From NCBI RefSeq assembly GCF_024362695.1, contig NC_065429.1, positions 1,644,501 through 1,708,500 of the forward strand: 64,000 nt of DNA, in the 5' to 3' direction. This DNA is from Pectinophora gossypiella (taxonomy: Eukaryota; Arthropoda; Insecta; Lepidoptera; Gelechiidae). Shown in pieces: positions 51,687-60,522 of the stretch (positions are counted from its first letter, which is position 1; each line of letters opens with the position of its first letter). Under the pieces are notes generated by a model. That model made no database searches. It was not told the DNA's origin and saw only the letters and a list, made by a program, of their open reading frames with translations. The position numbers were made by a program, and so were the translations under genes.

Positions 51687-54600
51687 GTTAGTGCTGTTTT
51701 ATAAAATAAACTAAATTGCTTAGTATGTATTAAGTTGCTATTTTAATAATATAAATTATTTCCCCCTCTGGACGTTGCTTTAGCCTATTTTGGCTATAAG
51801 CCGCTAAGGAGTAGGAGGATTGTCCGAGGTGTGCCACAATAATATTCCAATAACTTGTGGCTCTGGCCACCCCTATAGCCGATTGGGCGAGTTGTTTTGT
51901 CTGTCTTTCTTACCATAACATAAGAAATACTTTACTGCACAAACAGGAAAAAACAAAATACAAAACAAAAGAGAAATAGAATGAGTACAATAGGCGGCCT
52001 TATTGCTAAGTAGCTTTCTTCTGTTATTTATTCTCATTCACTCCCGCAGAGTTCAAATCTGCGACTTCTTATGACAAAAACCAACCATACCTATCCGTAC
52101 TCTTTTTTAATTATCTTATTAATTTTTAAAAATATACTTAAATCTTCCAAAGAGAATGTAATCATGAAATCTTCTTTACTGTCATTTCTGTCAGTAGGTC
52201 CCGATTTAAATTATTACTCCAAAAAATAATAATTAATTATTAGGTATTTATTATTGATTGAGACAGAGGTGCAGGTCCTAATTATTTAAGTGTACCTAGA
52301 GTTAATAAAGAGTTAAAAGTTATAGCTTAATAATGGCTCCAAAACGACAGAATAGTGTGAAACCAGCGCCTCCAGTCGAAACAGGGGCCCCAGAGGGCAC
52401 TCTCATGCCTGTAGATAAGTTAAAGGTTCGTTTTTTTATTTATTACGTGACTTCTCTCTGAAGGTTGATGGTAGGGCTGGCAGAGGAAGACCCTAGAAGG
52501 TCCTACATTGACCAAATTGGAGATGTCCTTCGAAAAGGTTTAGTACGATCTACTCTGAACCGGCATGCGTGTATGAAGATATTGATGAATGTGGAGGAAG
52601 CAAGAGAAGTGAGGATCGAAGCAAATGGAATTCCATAGTCTCTGCTTACGGTGGGAAATAGGCGTGAGTTTATGTAATGAACACTTTATTGTACCAGCCT
52701 GACGAGAAAGCCTACGCCATAATAGACTACGAGCTGACCTGAAAGGGTTTGGGCCAAGAAGAACGGCCTGGCCAGGTCGATCGTAGGTTCTCTTTCTGTT
52801 CTTTCGTGTTGGAGACAGGATCAGGGTTATTATTTATTCTTCTATCGTGTATGTTGTGAGGTGAATTGCCAACCTCATCATCCCTGCTGTTAGGGTTATT
52901 ATTGAGCTGCCAAAGGCCCCTGACATGGCTCATGTAATGACTACTTAACATCGGTAAGTAGTAACCGGGACCAACGGCTTAACGTGCCTTCCAAAGCACG
53001 GAAATCCAATGGTTGAGCGTTAAGCTCACGATCTGGAGGCCCCGGGTTCGAATCCCGGTGAGGACATATCACAAAAATCACTTTGTGATCCCCAGTTTGG
53101 TTAGGACATTACAGGCTGATCACCTGATTGTCCGAAAGGAAGATGACCCGGTTACTACTCACTGATGTAAGTATCTAGTGGTTACATGAGCCATGTCAGG
53201 GGCCTTTGGCGGTTGGTACTCCACCTCACAACCAACACGATAAGAAGAAGATTACCAACGTGAGTGTAATGTAAGCTGTTTGCCTCACAATTTTACTTTG
53301 CACCCCCGCGGATATTACATAATATGGACGTAATGTATGATATTTAAACAGTCTCGTATCACAAACGTAAACACCACTGATTTCGGAGCCACTCAACATT
53401 ATTTTGACAACGATAATGTTATGATAACAGATACTGCTGTGTCACACACAAAAATAGAAAAAGAAATATGGGTATATCTCACATCATCAGCCTAGCGTTA
53501 TCCCGTAGTCACAGGGTCCGCTTACTTAACTTGAAGATTAGGCAAGTTTCCAACTACTTAGTCAAATAAGTTACTTTTTACTAAACGTCAAAACACGAAA
53601 TTGCTATGGAATTTGGATGAAAAAGCACGAAAAACATGATAAAACGTCGTACTTATTAATACGTTTTATGAATAAATTAAATAGAAAAATGAAAAAGCTT
53701 TTCGTTAGTTTTAGATCTGTCTTTATTTAGTAATCAGAATTTCATAATTTAACTTCAGCTTAGTATACACGATCCAAATATTATCACGTGCTCAGTGGTG
53801 AAGAAAAACATCGTGTGGAAACGTACATTTCCGAGAAATGTGTTTCGGTATTATGTGACCTAACCTGTGTTGGACTGGTTTTCCCTTCGCAGGAGGGAAC
53901 TAGATGGAAGGTCAGACGGCCAGTCGCTTCTGTAAGACACTGGACCTGTCAAATGGGTCGTGTACTGGGTTCAAGAAAAATTATAAATTTATTTCAGGTA
54001 CAGATCCCGACTACAACCCTCAACAATGGGAAGACAATCCCAGTGCTGGGATACGGCACGTGGCTGGGACTCGATGACAAGGTATAATAAATAGTCTCTT
54101 CTTCTATCGTGTGGGTTGTGAGGTGGAGTACCAACCTCATCAACCCTGGTGTCAGGGTTACTATTGAGCCGCCCTGACGTGACTCATGTAACGACTACTT
54201 ACTTACATCAGTAAGTAGTAACCGGGACCAACGGCTTAACATGCCTTCTGAAGCACGGATCATCTTACTTTTGGACAATCAGGCGATCAGCCTATAATGT
54301 CCTAACCAAACTAGGGATCACAAAGTGATTTTTTGTGATATGTCCCCACCGGGAATCGAACCCGAGACCTCCACCACGGAGCAGGACTCGACCACGGAGG
54401 TTGTAGTAATGGGGAGTGTCTGGGTGCGGCGAAGCAATTCATCTAAGAAAGCAATATTGCTGTTTGACATTTGTTTGCATTGCGCACTTACTTTCATATG
54501 CGCAAATATCACCCCCCCCCCCCCCCCTCCCTGTTCTCTTCATCCTTTTTTTTCTGACGTGACTTATTGTAGATATGCCGCAGATGGCATTAACTACAAA

Positions 54601-57600
54601 TGGGGAGCGCTGAAGGCTATATACAACGTTTAAGACAACAGGCCTGAGGGTGCCCAGTTGGGCGCGAACCTCGGTTCAGGGCGTCGTCTGAGAGGAAAAA
54701 TATTTGAAAGAATTAATCGTCCCTAGTGGCTCTTTATCCACAGTTCAACTTTCCCTACGAGGATATCCCTAAGCTGGTGGAGACGTTGTCGTACGCCATC
54801 GACACTGGATACCGCCACATCGACACCGCACACCTTTACAGGGTGGAGCCGGAGATAGGAGAGACCATCGCGAAGAAAATACAGGAAGGAGTTTGCAAGA
54901 GGGAAGACTTGTTTATCACGACGAAGGTTAGTAACCTTTTTTACATACTTACATAACATAAACAGCCTATATACGTCCCACTGCTGGGCACAGGCCACCC
55001 AATCAACCGGAGGGGGTATGGAGCATACTCCACCACGCTGCTCCACTGCGGGTTGGTGGAGGTGTTTTTACGGCTAATAGCCGGGACCCACGGCTTAACG
55101 TGCCCTTCGAAGCACGGAATCCTCTTACTTTTTCGAACAATCAGTTGATTCAAGCCTGAAGAGTCCTTACCAAACAAAGGATAGTCTCACAAAGTGATTT
55201 CGACAATGTCCCCATCAGGAATCGAACCCGGAGCTCCAGATCGTGAACCTAACGCTCTAACCACTAGACCACGGAGACACTCATACAATATAAAATTATC
55301 ACCGATATCAAAAACATAAACAAGCGGCAAAGAAAGAGGGTAGACAGATATGTCTGCCCGTAGAAAATTATGGATCTACCTACTCCACTCCAATCTCATC
55401 AGTCATCCCGTGATCATGGCACTTGCAACAGTGTCGAAATATCGGGAGTCTCATATCCCCATTTAAACGCGGTAAGAACCCGTTATTATGTGTTTTAATT
55501 ATGATAATAACCGCGTAAACTTAAAACAATGTATAAAATTATTGATTGTAATATTTGTAATGCAACTCGTGTCCCCAGGTGTGGCATCAATTCCACAAAC
55601 CAACCGACGTGGAGGTGTCGGTCCGCGCCTCGCTGCGGCGCCTGCGCATGGATTACGTCGACCAGCTCCTCATGCACTGGCCTATGTCTATCACGGTAAG
55701 CACACCCTTACCTTTCATTATATTACTTTTGTTGACGTGACTTATTGTCGATTTGCCGCAAATGGCATTAACTACTTGGCCGGACAAATGGGGAGCGCTT
55801 GGGAGCAGTTCGTGCCCCTTTACTGGACTTGCACCAATGAGTTATTAACTTACCTTAAGTGCAGTTTTCACTAACACAGTTGGCTCGACCATTATAGACG
55901 GCGATACGGCTCACCTATCACGTTGGTCTAACAGAAAGCTCGGTGAGGCGTGGGTACTTAGTTCATCTTGCGATGGACGTACCGATTTAGTACACCAGTG
56001 ATGATATAGTCGTGATATTATAGTTTTGCGATCGTTGTTCGATATTCCCGGAAATGCAAAAATAAAACATTAATCATTTCCATATCAAGCAGATGATTCC
56101 GTACTTTAGAGGCACGTTAAGCCGTTGGTCCTGGCTATTGACCGTAAAACACCTCCAACAAACCGCAGTGAAGCAACGTGGTGGAGTATGCTCCATACCC
56201 TGTGGCGGACCCAACTAGTTGGCCAGCTAGTTCCGCCCACATGCAACAGATGGCGCCACATTCAATAATGCAGTCCTGAAACGCGATATTGAAGTTTACA
56301 CAGCCAGACGCATATATACAACTTCCAACATGACACTGTTGGATCGTCGATTCCTAGTCACAGTACCAACTTGTGGCTAGCGGGGTACTACTCTGTTCGG
56401 TACCACGAAAAACATCCTTTGACGGCAGCACATCTTTGCAGCCAAACCGCCTCCGGTTGATTGAGGCTTGTACTACTGTACAGTCATGAGCAATAAATGT
56501 ACCCACTTTAGGACTCTGTCGCACTAATATATTTGACATTTAGTGAGACTTACAGTTCAATTTGTCAAAAACGTTAATGTGACATGGTACCAAAGTGTAT
56601 ACATATTCATGCTCGTGACCGTACCCAGCAGCAGGACGTTTATGTTCTTAGGCTGTTTATATTGTTGTTTATTCTATACCCTCGGTCTTCTAGGAAGAAG
56701 GAGTAGACGAGAAGATAGACTACCTGGAGACCTGGAAAGGGTTCGAGGCGGTGCTGGAGTTGGGGCTGGCGCGGTCCATTGGAGTGTCCAATTTCAACGT
56801 GGAGCAAATGAAGCGGCTGCTGGAGAATAGCAAGGTGCCACCCGCCGCCAACCAGGTGGAGGTAAGAGACCCACTGTGTGACTCACTGTCACATGCCATT
56901 TGACACGCGGCCATTATTTGACACATCGCCACTATTTGACACACGATTACTATTTGACACACGGCCACTATTTGACACACTATTACTATTTGACACTTGG
57001 CCACTTTTGACACATAGCCACTACTTGACACACAGCCACTATTTGACAGACGGCAACTATTCGATATACGGCCACAACGTGACACATAAATTTGACACAT
57101 ATACACTATTAGACACATACTTAGACATGGACTTTACTTGAAACAAGGCCACTTTTTGACACATAGCTAGTATTTGACACATAGCCACTATATGACACAC
57201 GGCGAACACATAGCTACTACTTAGAGCGTCTGATAACCCTTAAAAACATTCCAGATAAACCTGAACCTCGGCCAAAAGGACCTGGTGGACTACTGCAAGT
57301 CCCAGAACATCGCAGTGGTGGCGTACTCCCCATTCGGGACCATGGTGCCCAGCCGCAACGCTCCTGACAGCCCCGAACCCAAGATGGACAATCCTGTCTT
57401 GTTGGACATCGCCAAGAAGCATGGGAAGACTGTCACACAGGTCACCTTGAGATATCTGGTGAGTTGCGGCGGACCCAACCAAAGGTCATGGGTAGCCACT
57501 GCAATTTTACCTAATTCTAAACGAAGATAGGCTGACTACTACCTGGTGACCCTAGTCATGGGAGTCATAACCACCCCCCGGGCCCTGGGGAACAGATTGG

Positions 57601-59638
57601 CGCTACGGAGATAGGCTGTCTGTTACCTACCTGATGACCCCCTCTGACACAAAAGCTGGTCCCGGTCTTGTTGGCGACGTTAGATGGAGGGAGGGCGATG
57701 GCGTAAATGGCGTGATAGATAGCCCAGATAGATATGCAGTATGACCAAAGCTTTAGTCGCCCAAATCCTACAATAAAAACTCCTCAATTTGATTCCAGCA
57801 CCAGCGAGGCATCATCAGTATTCCCAAGACGGTGACCAAGTCCCGCGTGGTGGAGAACGCTTCAATCTTCGACTTCCAACTGGACGCGGCTGACTGCGAG
57901 CTGATCAGCAAGTTTGACAACGGCTACCGCACCGTCAGGCCTGTCTTCTGGCAAGACTACCAGGGGTATCCGTTTGATAAGGTGGGTTCGTTGGTCATTT
58001 CAAATTCAAATTCAAAAATATCTTTATTCAGTTGGTAACATAGTTACACTTTGAATCGTCAATTTTTACATAACGAACGTCTCATCCGCCTAAAACTACT
58101 GCAGCTTCTCACAACCTGTATAGCCGGGGAAAGGAAGCTGTAAGAAAAACCTCGGCACAGGGCCCTAGACGTTCTTTAAAAAAATAAAAATACTTAAACA
58201 TAAAATATTGGTATACAATTGAGTAATTTAGCTGCCTAATATCTTCTCAAACAGTTAATCCCATGCATTCATATCTGCTAAATAATCCCTAACTTTATAA
58301 TAACCTTTTTTGCAAAGTTTATGTTTAACTACTGTCTTAAAACAGTTGAAAGGCCAATTCTGAATGTCAATGGGTATCTTATTGTAAAAACGTATACATT
58401 GCCCCTTAAAAGATTTAGAAATCTTATGTAATCGACTGACTTGTAAAGCACCCGCAGACCAGAACTGATCCATGCAAATCCCCTAGACACTCCACCTACT
58501 GCTCCCTCGATCTATAATAAGAACATCTAGTAAGAAAGAAAGTTTTTTTTTTATTTTAGGACACCACAGACACGGATTCAGCCGTGGTAGCCCAGTTGAA
58601 ACAACGCTTGCCTCTCACTTTGAGGTCGCAGGTTCGAATCCAGCACAGGCCTAAACCAATGATTGTCGAATTTGTTTTCGAATTCATATTTGGATCATAA
58701 ATGATTATCACGTGCTCAGCGGTGAAGGAAAACCCACATTAAATTACATACCTCCGAAATACATTTTCGGAGGTCCCGGGTTCGACTCCCGGTGGGGACA
58801 TATCACAAAAATTACTTTGTGGTCCCTAGTTTGGTTAGAACATTACTGGCTGATCACCAGATTGTCCGAAAGTAAGATGATCCGTGCTTCGGAAGGCACG
58901 TTAAGCCGTTGGTCCCGGTTACTACTTACTGGTGTAAATAAGTAGTAGTTACATGAGCCATGTCAGGGTCCTTTGGCAGCTCAATAATAACCGTGACACC
59001 AGGGGTGATGAGGTTGGTACTCCACCTCACAACCCACACGATAAAAGAAGAATATTAATACAATATTATTATTATTTTTTTGTTTATTAAATTTGTATGT
59101 TTGTTAATGGCGTCCAATATGGAAATAAATGTTTTCTTTCTTTCTTTATTTATTTTGCTAACCACCTGAGCAACAAGTTCCTCTCGCTGTATTAGGTATC
59201 TACATAAACTGCCTATATACGTCCCACTGCTGGGCACAGGCCTCCCCTCAATCAACCGGAGGGGGTATGGAGCATACTCCACGCTGCTCCAATGCGGGTT
59301 GGTGGAGGTGTTTTTACGGCTAATAGCCGGGACCAACGGCTTAACGTGCCCTCCGAAGCACGGAATCATCTTACTTTTTCGGACAATCAGGTGATTCAAG
59401 CCTGAAAAGTCCTTACCAAACAAAGGACAGTCTCACAAAGTGATTCCGACAATGTCCCCATCGGGAATCGAACCCGGACCTCCAGATCGTGAGCCTAATG
59501 CTCTAACCACTAGACCACGGAGGTTGTTATTAGGTATCTAATGTTTCTTTATTTTTCTTGTCGAAGGTTGACAACAAGATGGCGATCCCGCCGGCTCTGC
59601 TCAAGTGGAAAAATGGCGCCAAACAGGACATTGATTAA
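51678..59638 (+). CDS. Aldo-keto reductase (AKR2E-like), complete multi-exon gene
   Basis: A cytosolic NADPH-dependent reductase of the aldo-keto reductase superfamily (TIM barrel). In Lepidoptera the AKR2E group includes 3-dehydroecdysone and aldehyde reductases; the substrate here is not determined. Coding exons: 51,678-51,686 (or 52,333-52,425), 53,998-54,081, 54,744-54,926, 55,579-55,695, 56,694-56,861, 57,255-57,458, 57,799-57,981 and 59,567-59,638. All junctions are GT-AG and phase 0, giving 339 residues (367 with the alternative start). The catalytic tetrad is present: Asp58 (GYRHIDTA), Tyr63 (HLYR), Lys92 (FITTK) and His125 (LLMHWP). Other signatures are GVSNFN (exon 5), AYSPFG (exon 6) and the cofactor motif IPKTVTKSR at 263-271 (exon 7). 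Length is near the family norm of about 320. The C-terminal exon ends KQDID and is polar. Introns are 340-2,311 bp and loaded with SINEs, yet no exon is damaged. Confidence 0.9.
51926..52021 (-). mobile_element. LINE-K 3' end fragment in intron 1
   Basis: AAATACTTTACTGCACAAAC to ATAGGCGGCCTTATTGCTAA. Confidence 0.5.
52333..52425 (+). CDS. Reductase alternative exon 1b (MAPKRQ...)
   Basis: A 31-codon open exon from ATG to AAG|GTTCGT that also joins exon 2 in phase 0. It encodes a basic, proline-rich leader (MAPKRQNSVKPAPP, then ETGAPEGTLMPVDKLK). No typical signal peptide or mitochondrial pattern is evident. Both first exons end with Lys and the AAG|GT donor context. Confidence 0.55.
52457..52680 (+). 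mobile_element. LINE-J C-terminal fragment, best copy
   Basis: The frame reads AGRGRPRRSYIDQIGDVLRK, then LVRSTLNR, MNVEEAREV and a stop. A 3' tail follows with CCATAGTCTCTGCTTACGG and GCGTGAGTTTATGTAATG. Lies 30 bp after exon 1b. Confidence 0.6.
52837..53002 (-). mobile_element. SINE-A, 5'-truncated, intron 1
   Basis: TTCTATCGTGTATGTTGTGA to CGTGCCTTCCAAAGCACGG, ending inside the core. Confidence 0.7.
53005..53252 (+). mobile_element. SINE-A, intron 1, inverted relative to its neighbour
   Basis: Head (CCAATGGTTGAGCGTTAAGC, B box GGGTTCGAATCCC), body and tail; the core is mostly deleted (AGATGACCCGGTTACTACT). Confidence 0.7.
53488..53550 (-). mobile_element. SINE-E 3' end, intron 1
   Basis: CAGCCTAGCGTTATCCCGTA and GGTCCGCTTACTTAACTTGA. 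Confidence 0.5.
53551..53765 (+). repeat. Dispersed repeat F, intron 1
   Basis: TTTCCAACTACTTAGTCAAA to GTCTTTATTTAGTAATCAGA. Confidence 0.6.
53784..53960 (+). mobile_element. SINE-E internal part, directly before exon 2
   Basis: ATCACGTGCTCAGTGGTGAA through TATGTGACCTAACCTGTGTT to GACCTGTCAAATGGGTCG. From the ATG at 53,788 it is open and in frame into exon 2 (about 70 codons). Confidence 0.65.
53998..54081 (+). CDS. Reductase exon 2
   Basis: 28 codons, VQIPTTTLNNGKTIPVLGYG then TWLGLDDK: the N-terminal hairpin and first barrel strand, with the conserved LNNG and P.LG.GTW. Acceptor TTTATTTCAG, donor GTATAAT. Confidence 0.9.
54093..54400 (-). mobile_element. SINE-A, intron 2
   Basis: TCTTCTATCGTGTGGGTTGT to CTCGACCACGGAGGTTGTAG. 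The head has a duplicated CCACGGAG patch. Confidence 0.75.
54433..54527. mobile_element. Broken MITE-P ending in poly(C)
   Basis: CGAAGCAATTCATCTAAG through TGACATTTGTTTGCATTGCG match the left two thirds of MITE-P. The right arm is replaced by 18 C (54,510-54,527). Confidence 0.6.
54553..54727 (-). mobile_element. LINE-D 3' end fragment, intron 2
   Basis: CTGACGTGACTTATTGTAGA through GGGTGCCCAGTTGGGCGCGA to AATATTTGAAAGAATTAATC. Ends 16 bp before the exon 3 acceptor. Confidence 0.65.
54744..54926 (+). CDS. Reductase exon 3
   Basis: 61 codons with GYRHIDTAHLYRVEPEIG (catalytic Asp and Tyr) and REDLFITTK (catalytic Lys). Acceptor TCTTTATCCACAG, donor GTTAGT. Confidence 0.92.
54953..55280 (-). 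mobile_element. SINE-B, intron 3
   Basis: ATAAACAGCCTATATACGTC to CTAGACCACGGAGACACT. Confidence 0.75.
55579..55695 (+). CDS. Reductase exon 4
   Basis: 39 codons ending LRMDYVDQLLMHWPMSIT, with the catalytic His in HWP. Acceptor CGTGTCCCCAG, donor GTAAGC. Confidence 0.92.
55730..55800 (-). mobile_element. LINE-D 3' end scrap, intron 4
   Basis: TTGACGTGACTTATTGTCGA to GCCGGACAAATGGGGAGCGC. Confidence 0.55.
55858..55988 (-). repeat. Dispersed repeat G, longest copy, intron 4
   Basis: CAGTTTTCACTAACACAGTT through TACGGCTCACCTATCACGTT to AGTTCATCTTGCGATGGACG. Confidence 0.6.
56085..56215 (+). mobile_element. SINE-B core and tail fragment, intron 4
   Basis: GATGATTCCGTACTTTAGAG through GTTAAGCCGTTGGTCCTGGC to GTGGAGTATGCTCCATACCC. 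Confidence 0.6.
56479..56623 (-). mobile_element. MITE-S, intron 4
   Basis: TACAGTCATGAGCAATAAAT to TCATGCTCGTGACCGTA. Lies 70 bp upstream of exon 5. Confidence 0.8.
56694..56861 (+). CDS. Reductase exon 5
   Basis: 56 codons with LETWKGFEAVLELGLARSIG, VSNFN and NQVE: the substrate-side loop and the conserved Ser-Asn of the nicotinamide site. Acceptor CGGTCTTCTAG, donor GTAAGA. Confidence 0.92.
56885..57205 (+). repeat. Degenerate 18-bp minisatellite filling intron 5
   Basis: About 17 imperfect units around GCCACTATTTGACACACG. It occupies most of the 393-bp intron; the open frames across it are artefacts of the repeat. Confidence 0.8.
57255..57458 (+). CDS. Reductase exon 6
   Basis: 68 codons: INLNLGQKDLVDYCKSQNI, AVVAYSPFGTMVPS, then KKHGKTVTQVTLRYL. 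Acceptor ACATTCCAG, donor GTGAGT. Confidence 0.92.
57799..57981 (+). CDS. Reductase exon 7
   Basis: 61 codons with HQRGIISIPKTVTKSRVVEN, the NADPH 2'-phosphate motif, and the substrate-loop end YQGYPFDK. Acceptor TTTGATTCCAG, donor GTGGGT. Confidence 0.92.
57997..58490 (-). mobile_element. LINE-M: CR1-like RT C-terminus and 3' UTR, intron 7
   Basis: A minus-strand 72-codon frame (58,255-58,473) reads LHKISKSFKGQCIRFYNKIP, then CKKGYYKVRDYL, the same YNKIP and YY-type C-terminus as other CR1-like pieces here. The 3' UTR and GAATTTGAATTTGA tail follow and match 12,245-12,476. Confidence 0.65.
58585..58767 (+). mobile_element. SINE-E 5' half fused to SINE-A, intron 7
   Basis: Head with GGTAGCCCAGTTG and GGTTCGAATCC, and a body up to about 58,760. 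It then runs into SINE-A at CGGAGGTCCCGGGTTCG. CGGAGGT occurs in both families and is the likely switch point. Confidence 0.7.
58768..59050 (+). mobile_element. SINE-A, missing its first 40 bp, intron 7
   Basis: From the B box to CACACGATAAAAGAAGAA; core intact (CGTGCTTCGGAAGGCACGTT). Confidence 0.75.
59198..59525 (-). mobile_element. SINE-B, full length, intron 7
   Basis: TACATAAACTGCCTATATAC to TAGACCACGGAGGTTGTTA. It ends about 40 bp before the last exon. Confidence 0.8.
59567..59638 (+). CDS. Reductase exon 8 with stop codon
   Basis: 23 codons, VDNKMAIPPALLKWKNGAKQ then DID, and TAA. Acceptor TTTTTCTTGTCGAAG. The C-terminal tail is shorter and less hydrophobic than in many AKRs, so an alternative terminal exon cannot be excluded. 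Confidence 0.75.
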   Translation, partial: VDNKMAIPPALLKWKNGAKQDID

Positions 59639-59915
59639 GTCACAATGTTAATTATAATGCTATTGTTGTTATATTTATTTAACAAGCGAAAGAACATTCT
59701 TTTAACATGAAATGTCTTTGAAAATGAAATGTCTTTATTAATTAAAACAAAGTTACAATATTATTTTACATGACGATGACTCCTTTTAGACTACAAAGTC
59801 TGTGTTAGGATGCATCGCTCTTCATTTCCAGTTAGATCTAATAATCTGAGTGGCATAGTTTTATTTTTACATTTTATTTACAAAGTGTATTTTTATCTTA
59901 TCTAATTCCTCTAGT

Positions 59916-60522
59916 CTCAGTAGTACGGTTGTTTTGTCCGGTCACGTACTACTGAGCCCTTTTTAGTCTCATTAGTACGGTTATGACGTCAAACCGAACT
60001 GTTGAGCCTATAGCTGTAGTTCGGTTAGTGGTGGGCAAAACCTGGTGTGACCACGAGTCCGAAGGGCTTTAAATAACAGCCGGCATTCGGGCAAAGCTCA
60101 CTCTGCAGTGAACGTTGGCATATCTATGTACATTGGTATACGAACTTGTCTTTTTTTTTTGCTCTGGCAACCCTACGGTTAAGTTGTAAACAGATTAGCT
60201 CTCGTAGTTTTTAATTATTTAAATTAATTTATCGTATATAAATTCATAAAAAACCAATTTCGTCATAATATTCTTATCATATTTTAACAATATTGTATAA
60301 ATTTGTGTGGTTATAAGTGCTATAAGGCGTTTAAATTGTGATAAGTGTCTTTGTGTCAGTTAAACCGTTACAAACTCAAAAGTGCGAATCTTTTCGGAAT
60401 CTATAGTGCATTCTAAATACTTATTAAAGAATAACGATTATCAAAATTGTAAGTAACTACACTCTTTCTTTGGTGGCTTCTCACTGAAACGTTTACTTTT
60501 CTTTTTGTTGCTTTAAAACACT
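59916..60522 (+). promoter_or_regulatory. Probable 5' UTR / internal promoter of the LINE, with tandem hairpins
   Basis: CTCAGTAGTACG (59,916-59,927) pairs perfectly with CGTACTACTGAG (59,945-59,956). A related, imperfect hairpin follows about 50 bp later (CTCATTAGTACGGTT with AACCGAACTGTTGAG). No gene is read before the ORF1 start at 60,523. Part of it could also belong to the reductase 3' flank. Confidence 0.5.

Noticed and set aside
56720..57141. Repetitive frames on both strands in reductase intron 5
   Set aside because: They arise from the 18-bp minisatellite; splice sites on both sides and exon 5 continuity show this is intron.
4631..59525. Possible tRNA genes at the many CCTCCGTGGTC...GGTTCGAATCC sequences
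   Set aside because: Each is followed by the same SINE body and tail, and the acceptor stems do not close. They are SINE heads.
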